12,148 nucleotides of DNA. It comes from an uncultured Bacilli bacterium (GTDB lineage: Bacteria; Bacillota_I; Bacilli_A; RF39; UBA660). Positions 6,537 to 12,148 of this stretch are shown piece by piece. The notes under the pieces are model-generated. The model had not been told where the DNA came from, did not search any database, and saw nothing but the letters and a program-made list of their open reading frames with translations. Position 1 is the stretch's first letter, and each line of letters opens with the position of its first letter. Location: contig CAJTKV010000049.1 in the NCBI GenBank assembly GCA_910577075.1, forward strand, positions 1-12,148, given 5' to 3'. Both the position numbers and the translations under genes were made by a program.

Positions 6537-6858
6537 TTACCATTAGAGCATCGTCTCCAACTCTCTCTTTTAATTTGATTATTCTTGTATATCCACCATT
6601 TCTTTCAGCATAACGAGGAGCTAATTCATTAAATATTTTATTAACTACAGCCTTGTCGTTATGTAAGAAAGCTAAGGCATTTCTTCTAGCAACTAAAGAT
6701 CCATCTTTTCCATAAGTAATCATTTTATCAACGAACTTTCTTACTTCCTTAGCACGTGCTTCAGTAGTAGTAACTCCTTCATTCATGATTACATCTTTAG
6801 TAATTCCGGCTAATATACTTCTTCTAATTCTAGATTCTCTACTTAATTTTCTATACAT
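6517..6858 (-). CDS. rplQ: 50S ribosomal protein L17 (bL17)
   Basis: A 113-residue protein of near-usual length for bacterial L17, which sits near the peptide exit side of the large subunit. The N-terminus MYRKLSRESRIRRSIL and the following TTTEARAKEVRKFVDKMI block are the family signature. The C-terminal NGGYTRIIKLKERVGDDALM stretch is equally typical. GGAGGG lies 10 bases before ATG 6858. It follows rpoA by 26 bases, as in most bacteria, and is the last gene of the superoperon: its final codons form the upstream arm of a hairpin terminator. The ECF transporter and truA genes that commonly follow in Bacilli are absent here. Confidence 0.97.
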   Translation of the reverse strand: MYRKLSRESRIRRSILAGITKDVIMNEGVTTTEARAKEVRKFVDKMITYGKDGSLVARRNALAFLHNDKAVVNKIFNELAPRYAERNGGYTRIIKLKERVGDDALMVRLELVD

Positions 6859-6884
6859 TAGTATTTTCCCTCCTTACAATAATG

Positions 6885-7823
6885 TTAATCGCGGAACTTT
6901 AGTCCCATTTCATTAACTTTATCAATAACTTCCTTTAATGATTTTTTACCTAAGTTTCTAATCTTAGTAACTTCTACTTCTCTCTTATCAATTAAATCTT
7001 GCATTGTATGAATACCTGCTCTCTTTAAGCAATTATAAGCTCTAACAGAGAATTCGATTTCCTCAATAGGAGTTTCAAGAGTCTTGGTAATAGTATCAAC
7101 TTTCTTTTCAGCGATGATACCTGTAATATCAGCGATTTGATTTAAATCAGCAACGATATTTAAATGTTCAATTAAGATACGACTAGCTAAAGCCATACAT
7201 TCTTCTGGTGTAATTGAACCGTTTGTATATACATACATGATTAATTTGTCATAATTTTCGTTGTGTCCAACACGAGCATTTTCAACTTCGAAGGCAACCT
7301 TTTCTACTGGAGAATAAATTGAGTCGATAGGAATTAATCCAACATTCTCTCCGATTGTCTTCTTGTTTTCTTTTGCATCAACATATCCACGACCATTTTC
7401 TACTGTCATTTCAATATCGATTTTGCCACCCTTAACTAGATTACAAATAACTAAATCAGGATTTACGATTTCAATATCAGCATCATGATCAATCATACTT
7501 GCAGTAACTGGTCCTTCTGTAGATGCAGATAATCTCATTACTTTCTTTTCCGTAGAATGATTTTTAACGACAAGAGTTTTAATATTTAAGATGATGTTCA
7601 TAACATCTTCTCTTATGCCTTCAATCTTTTGGAATTCATGTAAAACTCCGTCGATTTTAACACTAGTAACTGCACTTCCTGGCATACTAGATAGCATAAC
7701 TCTTCTTAAAGCATTACCAATAGTTGTTCCAAAACCTCTCTCTAAAGGTTCTAGTTCAAATTTACCATAATTCTTACTTTCTACATATTCAGTAATTTTA
7801 TATTCTGGTTTTTCAAAATTCAT
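6885..7823 (-). CDS. rpoA: DNA-directed RNA polymerase subunit alpha
   Basis: A 312-residue protein, close to the 314 of Bacillus. The N-terminal dimerisation domain (about 1-230) holds the conserved ERGFGTTIGNALRRVMLSS motif at 28-46 and the KIDGVLHEF segment. A short linker leads to the C-terminal domain (about 250-312) with VRAYNCLKRAGI, where Arg261 corresponds to the residue that binds UP-element DNA in E. coli, and the helix-hairpin LGKKSLKEV. All parts needed for assembly and for contact with upstream DNA and activators appear intact. A GAGTGAGGAT ribosome site overlaps the 29-base gap from rpsK. Stop is TAA. Confidence 0.98.
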   Translation of the reverse strand: MNFEKPEYKITEYVESKNYGKFELEPLERGFGTTIGNALRRVMLSSMPGSAVTSVKIDGVLHEFQKIEGIREDVMNIILNIKTLVVKNHSTEKKVMRLSASTEGPVTASMIDHDADIEIVNPDLVICNLVKGGKIDIEMTVENGRGYVDAKENKKTIGENVGLIPIDSIYSPVEKVAFEVENARVGHNENYDKLIMYVYTNGSITPEECMALASRILIEHLNIVADLNQIADITGIIAEKKVDTITKTLETPIEEIEFSVRAYNCLKRAGIHTMQDLIDKREVEVTKIRNLGKKSLKEVIDKVNEMGLKFRD

Positions 7824-7852
7824 ATTTAAATCCTCACTCTCTTAATTATAAT

Positions 7853-8236
7853 CTAATTTCTTGGACGTTTTGGTGGTCTACATCCATTATGTGGTACTGG
7901 TGTTTCATCGTTGATAGAAGTAATTTCTAGTCCTACAGCTTGTAGTGAACGTATTGCTGTTTCACGTCCTCCGCCTAATCCTTTAACAAATACTTCAACT
8001 TTAACTACTCCAGCATCCATAGCAGCCTTACCTGCTTGTTCAGCAGCTAATCCAGCAGCATAAGGAGTTTTCTTCTTAGAACCTTTATATCCAATAGTTC
8101 CAGATGAAGCCCAACTTATTGTATTTCCCTCTTTATCAGTAATAGTTACTAATGTATTATTATAAGATGATGAAATATGAGCTTGTGCTTCAGGTATATT
8201 CTTTTTTACTTTTCTTTTTCTTCTATTATAAGCCAT
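7853..8236 (-). CDS. rpsK: 30S ribosomal protein S11 (uS11)
   Basis: A 127-residue protein of normal length from the platform of the small subunit, near the mRNA exit and Shine-Dalgarno helix. Diagnostic stretches are NNTLVTITD at 26-34, GYKGSKKKTPYAA, KVEVFVKGLGGGRE and the nearly invariant C-terminal PVPHNGCRPPKRPRN. The N-terminus is Lys/Arg-rich, as usual. CGGAGGTTAA lies about 5-13 bases before ATG 8236. It follows rpsM by 20 bases and precedes rpoA. rpsD is not between them, which is the Gram-positive arrangement. It ends with TAG. Confidence 0.98.
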   Translation of the reverse strand: MAYNRRKRKVKKNIPEAQAHISSSYNNTLVTITDKEGNTISWASSGTIGYKGSKKKTPYAAGLAAEQAGKAAMDAGVVKVEVFVKGLGGGRETAIRSLQAVGLEITSINDETPVPHNGCRPPKRPRN

Positions 8237-8256
8237 ATAAATTAACCTCCGTTCAA

Positions 8257-8631
8257 TTATTTACCAACTTTTTTCTTGTTAGCAACAACTTTACCTTTTC
8301 CTTTTCTAGTACGTGCATTACTTCTCGTACTTTGTCCATGAACTGGTAAACCTTTTTTATGTCTACTTCCTTGGTATGATCCAATTTCCATTTTCATTTT
8401 GATGTTCATTTGAACTTCACGACGAAGTTCTCCTTCAACAACATACTTGTCAACTTCAGATCTTATTTTACTTTCTTGATCTAAGTCTAAATCTCTAACT
8501 TTCATTTCTGGATCAATACCTGCAGCCTTACAAATTTTCTTTGCAGTGCTTTGTCCAATTCCATAAATAGCAGTTAATCCAATATATAAAGCCTTATCTT
8601 TTGGTAATTCAATATTTTTAATACGTGCCAT
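8257..8631 (-). CDS. rpsM: 30S ribosomal protein S13 (uS13)
   Basis: A 124-residue protein of the small-subunit head that contacts S19, the B1 bridges and, through its C-terminal tail, the P-site tRNA. The N-terminal MARIKNIELPKDK and YGIGQSTAKKICKAAGI helix-two-turn-helix part is typical. The C-terminal block is SYQGSRHKKGLPVHGQSTRSNARTRKG-like in layout, matching the family's RG-RH--GLPVRGQRT-NARTRKG pattern but with several arginines replaced (Gln, His, Ser). The tail remains basic, ending in Lys-rich residues. AGGAGG stands about 10 bases before ATG 8631, overlapping the 14-base gap after rpmJ. Confidence 0.97.
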   Translation of the reverse strand: MARIKNIELPKDKALYIGLTAIYGIGQSTAKKICKAAGIDPEMKVRDLDLDQESKIRSEVDKYVVEGELRREVQMNIKMKMEIGSYQGSRHKKGLPVHGQSTRSNARTRKGKGKVVANKKKVGK

Positions 8632-8645
8632 AACTCTTTATCCTC

Positions 8646-8759
8646 CTAACCTTGTTTTTGTTTATGTTTTGGATTTTCACAAATAACCATAACTTTACCT
8701 TTTCTTCTTATTATTCTACATTTAGGGCAGATTTTTTTAACGCTTGCTCTTACCTTCAT
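8646..8759 (-). CDS. rpmJ: 50S ribosomal protein L36 (bL36), zinc-ribbon form
   Basis: A 37-residue protein with exactly the usual length of L36. MKVRASVKKICPKC opens the protein, and RKGKVMVICENPKHKQKQG closes it. The zinc ligands C11, C14, C27 and H32 are all present, so this is the zinc-binding paralogue type. A strong GGAGGTTT precedes ATG 8759. It sits 13 bases after infA and 14 before rpsM in the standard order, and stops at TAG. Confidence 0.97.
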   Translation of the reverse strand: MKVRASVKKICPKCRIIRRKGKVMVICENPKHKQKQG

Positions 8760-8772
8760 AATAAACCTCCAT

Positions 8773-8997
8773 TTATTTTTCTTCTTTTTTTCTATATTTT
8801 ATAATCCCATGTGTTAAATCAGTTGGTGACAACGCTACTGTAACTCTATCACCTGCTAAAATACGAATCATGTTAAGTCGTATTTTACCAGAAACACGGG
8901 CAGTTACAACAACTTTATTATCTAACTCAACAGTATAGATATCATGATTGACGTCGATTACTTTTCCATCAACTTCGATTTTTTGCTCTTTAGCCAT
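8773..8997 (-). CDS. infA: Translation initiation factor IF-1
   Basis: A 74-residue single OB-fold protein (usual length about 72) that binds the A site of the small subunit during initiation. It shows the family blocks IEVDGKVIDV, ARVSGKIRLNMIRILAGD (the binding loop) and LSPTDLTHGIIKYRKK. The ribosome site GGAGAG is formed by the last codons of map, and ATG 8997 lies only three bases after the map TGA, implying coupling. Because of this coupling, the frameshift in map could matter for infA expression if it is real. It is followed by rpmJ. Confidence 0.97.
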   Translation of the reverse strand: MAKEQKIEVDGKVIDVNHDIYTVELDNKVVVTARVSGKIRLNMIRILAGDRVTVALSPTDLTHGIIKYRKKEEK

Positions 8998-9000
8998 TTT

Positions 9001-9745
9001 TCACTCTCCTGTAAGTATTTCATAACCATCATCCCTGATAGCAACTGTATGTTCATAGTGAGCAGCAGGACTTCCATCCTCTGTTACTATAGTCCAATCA
9101 TCATCAAGAATAGCAACATATCTCTTACCAGCTGTTAACATCGGTTCAACCGCTATTACCATACCAGTTTTCAATATAATACCTGAATTATATTTGCCAT
9201 AATTTGGCACATCAGGATCTTCATGTAATTCATGTCCCACTCCATGACCAACAAGTTCACGAACGACGGATAAACTATGTTTTTCCGCATATTGTTGAAT
9301 TCTTGCTGAGCAATTTCCAAGAGGAACACCATTTTTTAATTCCTTCAAGCCTGTATAAAGGGCCTTTTCGGTATGATAAAGTATGTTCTTTATTTTTATT
9401 CACCTTACCAACGGGGTAAGACCATGCAGAATCTGAATGATAACCTTTATAAAGTGTGCAGATATCTAATGTGACAATATCGCCTTCCTCAAGCTGTCTA
9501 TCAGAACCGATTCCATGGACAACTTCGTCATTAACAGATACGCAGATATTACGGGGGAAGCCCTCATAGTTTAGACAACTGGGGATTCCACCTTGTTCAG
9601 TAATAAATCTACCTGCTTCATCATCTAAGAATTTAGTAGTAACTCCTGGTTTAATGAACTCTTTCATATGTTGATGACACATATATGTAATATGTCCAGA
9701 TTCTTTAATTAATTTAATCTCATCATCACTATAAATCTTAATCAT
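9001..9745 (-). pseudogene. map: Methionine aminopeptidase type I, interrupted by one frameshift
   Basis: The enzyme removes the initiator Met from new proteins. All conserved parts are present but in two frames. The first frame, from ATG 9745, carries GFPRNICVSVNDEVVHGIG (His77) and metal ligands Asp94 and Asp105 (LDICTLYKGYHSDSAW) up to PVGKVNKNK. The second carries TEKALYTGLKELKNGVPLG, GHGVGHELHE, AVEPMLTAG and YEHTVAI, with the remaining His and two Glu ligands, to TGA 9001. Homology switches within 9384-9401, an A-rich run on the minus strand (AATAAAAATAAAGAAC). Skipping one base there, or adding two, restores a gene of ordinary length of about 248 residues. The start overlaps the adk stop by one base (TAATG). 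Loss of this normally essential gene would need a second copy, so an assembly or base-calling error is the simplest view, with true mutation or recoding as alternatives. Confidence 0.85.
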
Positions 9746-10392
9746 TAAATCACTTCTTCTATTTTAGCAAAAGTATCATCAGGAGTACCGCTATTATCAA
9801 TTACTCTAAGTATACCTAATTCTTTGTAATAATTCAATATCGGTTCAACTTCTTCAATATATTGATTAAAGCGAAGTTTAAATGATTCTTCATTATCATC
9901 GCTACGAGAAGTTAATTCAACATTACAATCATCGCAAAGATTTTCATTTTTAGGCTTCATCGCTTCCTCATATTTATTGAATCCACGACCACACTTTGGA
10001 CAAGTGATGCGACCTAGAGCGCGATGCATTGCTGTTTTTTCATCCATATCGAGATACAAAACAACATCTATTTGCATATCTAATTCTTGCATAATACTCT
10101 CTAGTAATTTGCATTGTTCATATTTCCTAGGGTAACCATCTAAGATATAACCTGCTTCACTATCTTTAGCACTTAGACGTTTTTTTAGTAAGGCACTTAC
10201 TATTTCATTACTGATTAGGATACCTTTTTGCATTTTTTCTTCTATTTCACGACCAAGTTCTGTCTGTTCAGCAACTTCTTTTCTTAGAAGGTCTCCTGTG
10301 GAAATATGAGTAAATCCATATTTTTTTACTAGTAGATCACTTTGAGTACCCTTACCTGCAGCAGGAGGGGCAATAAAGATTATATTTTTCAT
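9745..10392 (-). CDS. adk: Adenylate kinase, zinc-type lid, variant P-loop
   Basis: A 215-residue long-form adenylate kinase (ATP + AMP to 2 ADP). The nucleotide loop at residues 8-16 reads APPAAGKGT instead of the usual GPPGAGKGT: two glycines are alanines, while Lys14 and Thr16 remain. STGDLLR (31-37) and DGYPR (85-89) match the AMP-binding motifs, and SRSDDNEES at 162-170 with the following Lys/Arg keeps the phosphate-binding arginine region. The lid has a zinc site of the Gram-positive kind: C131-x2-C134 and C153-x2-C156. Its ATG overlaps the secY stop (ATGA), and its TAA overlaps the map start. This is the standard location between secY and map. Function is likely intact despite the altered loop. 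Confidence 0.96.
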   Translation of the reverse strand: MKNIIFIAPPAAGKGTQSDLLVKKYGFTHISTGDLLRKEVAEQTELGREIEEKMQKGILISNEIVSALLKKRLSAKDSEAGYILDGYPRKYEQCKLLESIMQELDMQIDVVLYLDMDEKTAMHRALGRITCPKCGRGFNKYEEAMKPKNENLCDDCNVELTSRSDDNEESFKLRFNQYIEEVEPILNYYKELGILRVIDNSGTPDDTFAKIEEVI

Positions 10393-11681
10393 CTTCTATG
10401 TCTTCTCTTTCTACTTCCTTGATAACTACGTGACACGATGCTACTTTCAAGTTGTTTATAAGTTTCAAGAGCAACACCAACTACTATTAATAGTCCGGTA
10501 CCTCCAAGAGTAACTGACTTTGATATTGACAAGCCAGATGCAATGGACATACCTGAAATTTTACTAAATATAATTGGAATAGAAGCAATCGCTACTAGAA
10601 ACAAACTTCCAACGACAGTAAGTCTGGAAATCGTTCCTTTTAAGTATGAAGTAGTTTTTTCCCCTGGAGTTATTCCTGGGATATAACTTCTATTCTTATC
10701 TAGATTTTCACTCATCTCTTTTGGATTAAGTTCCATTAGTGTATAGACATATCCAAAAGCGAATATTAATACGACATAAAGAATATATCCTGTTAATGAT
10801 GTATATACAATATAATTATCAACAAAATTCTTAAATGTCTCATTTTTTATTACTTGTGCAATTAATTGTGGTATGCTAGTTAACGCACTTGCGAAGATAA
10901 CAGGCATAACACTTGCTGAATTTAATTTTAAAGGTATATAAGATTGTTCTTTGGCGTAAGAACTGTCTGTTCTTGTACTGTGTTGGATTGGAATTCGTCT
11001 TTCACTTATTTGCATGTATACAACGCCAATTAAAATGATTAAATAAGCGATGATAAAGACAACAAATAATGTGATTCCTAGAGCCTTGCTCACAGCATCA
11101 GCCATTATGAAATCTTTGAAAGCATCAATGAATGTTGCGGGTAAAGTATTAACTATACCAGCCATTATAAATAATGATACACCATTTCCTAATCCCTTAT
11201 TAGAGATTTGATCAGCTAGCCATAATAGTAAAGCTGTACCGGCTGTTAGTATAAGTGTTGATTTCAATACTTCGGTAGTAGTACCTCCCATGAAAGCAAC
11301 AGAATATATATAACCTTGAACAAAAGCAAATAAAATTCCTAAATAACGGTTAATTCTGTTTATCTTTTGTCGACCAGTGGCTCCTTGTTCTTTTAATTCT
11401 TTAAAATATGGAACAATATCCATTTGTAATAATTGCGTAAGGATAGATGCCGTAATGTATGGCATAACTCCTAAGGCAAATATCGAAAAAGTTTTTAAAC
11501 TTCCACCACTCATTAGGTTTAATAAATCTAAGAAACCTAAATTTTGTGTTATTTGTTTTGCGCCAGGAACAATTATATTAGTTCCCAAGGAAAAGACAGC
11601 TAACACAAGTAAGGTGAAGTAAATTCTCTTTCGCAAATCTTTATTGTTCGGACTAAATAATCCTTTAAGACTCTTGAACAT
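10389..11681 (-). CDS. secY: Preprotein translocase channel subunit SecY
   Basis: A 430-residue protein with ten predicted membrane helices, the usual size in Firmicutes. It forms the Sec channel with SecE and SecG and accepts SecA and ribosomes. Family blocks are visible: RKRIYFTLLVLAVFSLGTNIIVPG-type first helix with plug, FSIFALGVMPYITASI near 64-79, ISNKGLGNGVSLFI near 160-173, the cytoplasmic RRIPIQHSTR loop near 230, and the ELNPKEMSENL region. The C-terminus is a very basic tail rich in Arg. GAGGTGAT, formed at the end of rplO (11687-11694), is the ribosome site for ATG 11681, one base after the rplO stop. Its own TGA overlaps adk. Confidence 0.97.
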   Translation of the reverse strand: MFKSLKGLFSPNNKDLRKRIYFTLLVLAVFSLGTNIIVPGAKQITQNLGFLDLLNLMSGGSLKTFSIFALGVMPYITASILTQLLQMDIVPYFKELKEQGATGRQKINRINRYLGILFAFVQGYIYSVAFMGGTTTEVLKSTLILTAGTALLLWLADQISNKGLGNGVSLFIMAGIVNTLPATFIDAFKDFIMADAVSKALGITLFVVFIIAYLIILIGVVYMQISERRIPIQHSTRTDSSYAKEQSYIPLKLNSASVMPVIFASALTSIPQLIAQVIKNETFKNFVDNYIVYTSLTGYILYVVLIFAFGYVYTLMELNPKEMSENLDKNRSYIPGITPGEKTTSYLKGTISRLTVVGSLFLVAIASIPIIFSKISGMSIASGLSISKSVTLGGTGLLIVVGVALETYKQLESSIVSRSYQGSRKRRHRR

Positions 11682-11682
11682 T

Positions 11683-12123
11683 TTAAATCACCTCAGCTGT
11701 TCCGCCTTTTTCCTCAATCTTAGTAACAGCCTTAGATGAGAATCTATGAGCTCTTACAGTAACCTTCTTTTCTAAATTACCATTAGCAAGTACTTTAATA
11801 CCAGCTAATTGTTTTTTAACAATTCCTAATTCCTTTAATAGTTCTGGAGTAACTACGTCACCATCATTGAATCTATTTAAATCAGATAGATTAATTGTTG
11901 CATATTCAGTTCTGAATCTTGCATTATTGAATCCTCTTTTAGGAACTCTTCTGTATAATGGAGTTTGTCCACCCTCGAACCAAGGGGAGATACTAACACC
12001 ACTTCTAGACTTTTGACCATTTTCACCACGAGTAGCAGTTTTACCCATTCCACTTCCTGGACCACGTCCAACTCTTTTACGAGTTTTTAGTTCGGGAGTA
12101 GTGTTTAAACTTTCTAATTTCAT
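11683..12123 (-). CDS. rplO: 50S ribosomal protein L15 (uL15)
   Basis: A 146-residue protein of normal length, a late assembly protein of the large subunit that contacts 23S rRNA through a long basic N-terminal extension. Typical stretches are KRVGRGPGSGMGKTATRG at 17-34, the WFEGGQTPLYRRVPKRGF block at 48-65, and the LKELGIVKKQLAGIKVLANG part of the globular domain. The common GHKGQ motif is GENGQ here. GGAGGAAC is found 7-14 bases before ATG 12123. It is followed after one base by secY, as in nearly all bacterial spc operons. Confidence 0.97.
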   Translation of the reverse strand: MKLESLNTTPELKTRKRVGRGPGSGMGKTATRGENGQKSRSGVSISPWFEGGQTPLYRRVPKRGFNNARFRTEYATINLSDLNRFNDGDVVTPELLKELGIVKKQLAGIKVLANGNLEKKVTVRAHRFSSKAVTKIEEKGGTAEVI

Positions 12124-12124
12124 A

Positions 12125-12148
12125 TTATAGTTCCTCCACTTTCTTACC
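12125..12148 (-). CDS. Possible 3' end of the gene upstream of rplO (rpmD, L30, by position)
   Basis: The last bases of the window, read on the minus strand, are open as GKKVEEL followed by TAA at 12125-12127, one base before the rplO ATG. Position in the spc operon suggests rpmD, and a Val/Glu-rich end fits L30, but seven residues cannot prove it. Confidence 0.35.
   Translation of the reverse strand, partial: GKKVEEL

Noticed and set aside
6222..6880. ECF transporter / truA genes expected after rplQ in many Bacilli
   Set aside because: Their absence is real here, but downstream order varies between lineages and a clear terminator ends the operon, so it is noted only as context.
9381..9403. 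Programmed frameshifting in map
   Set aside because: There is no classic slippery heptamer followed by a strong structure and no known precedent in map. A base error in an A-rich run is more economical.
11877..12071. Second minus-strand frame inside rplO, and similar short frames opposite DUF2207, pilC, rpsM, infA, map and secY
   Set aside because: All are alternate-frame or antisense shadows of confidently identified genes with no start signals of their own.
1..12148. Mycoplasma genetic code (TGA as Trp)
   Set aside because: Trp codons seen are TGG, and TGA terminates secY and map exactly where the protein families end.

Overview
The window is an AT-rich, low-GC Firmicutes or Mollicutes-like segment, plausibly an uncultured gut lineage of Bacilli (RF39-like); this taxonomy is inferred from gene content and composition. 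Trp is encoded by TGG, and TGA is a true stop (secY ends in an ATGA overlap, and map ends in TGA), so the genome uses the standard bacterial code rather than Mycoplasma code 4. Almost everything lies on the minus strand.

Right part (12148 to 6517, read leftwards): the distal half of the ribosomal spc/alpha superoperon in its classical order: a possible rpmD tail, then rplO, secY, adk, map, infA, rpmJ, rpsM, rpsK, rpoA and rplQ. Genes overlap or sit 1-29 bases apart, mostly behind good Shine-Dalgarno sites. These genes supply ribosomal proteins, initiation factor 1, RNA polymerase alpha, the Sec channel, adenylate kinase and N-terminal Met removal. map is broken by a frameshift in an A-rich run. 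The operon closes with a hairpin terminator formed by the last codons of rplQ. A near-consensus promoter is embedded in the same bases and drives a small, apparently leaderless membrane protein gene.

Middle (6485 to 1869): the small membrane gene converges, with an 8-base overlap, on a short plus-strand gene resembling the YqfQ/VrrA family. Divergent from the latter is a tight three-gene minus-strand operon: a GspF/PilC-type inner-membrane platform protein with an extra N-terminal membrane segment, a PilD/GspO/ComC-type prepilin peptidase, and a DUF2207 membrane protein. It has a visible promoter at one end and a clear hairpin terminator at the other. No pilin or assembly ATPase is in the window.

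Left part (1737 to 1): a strong sigma-A-type promoter drives a membrane-anchored surface protein that runs off the left edge. It has an NPCBM carbohydrate-binding domain, a helical middle and a transglutaminase-like Cys-His-Asp domain. Its codon use is sharply different from that of its neighbours.

The best candidates for something undescribed are the self-contained pilC-pilD-DUF2207 operon with its modified PilC, and the terminator/promoter fusion that leads to a leaderless membrane-protein gene. No CRISPR, tRNA, rRNA or insertion sequence was seen. No stretch over 300 bases lacks a gene.
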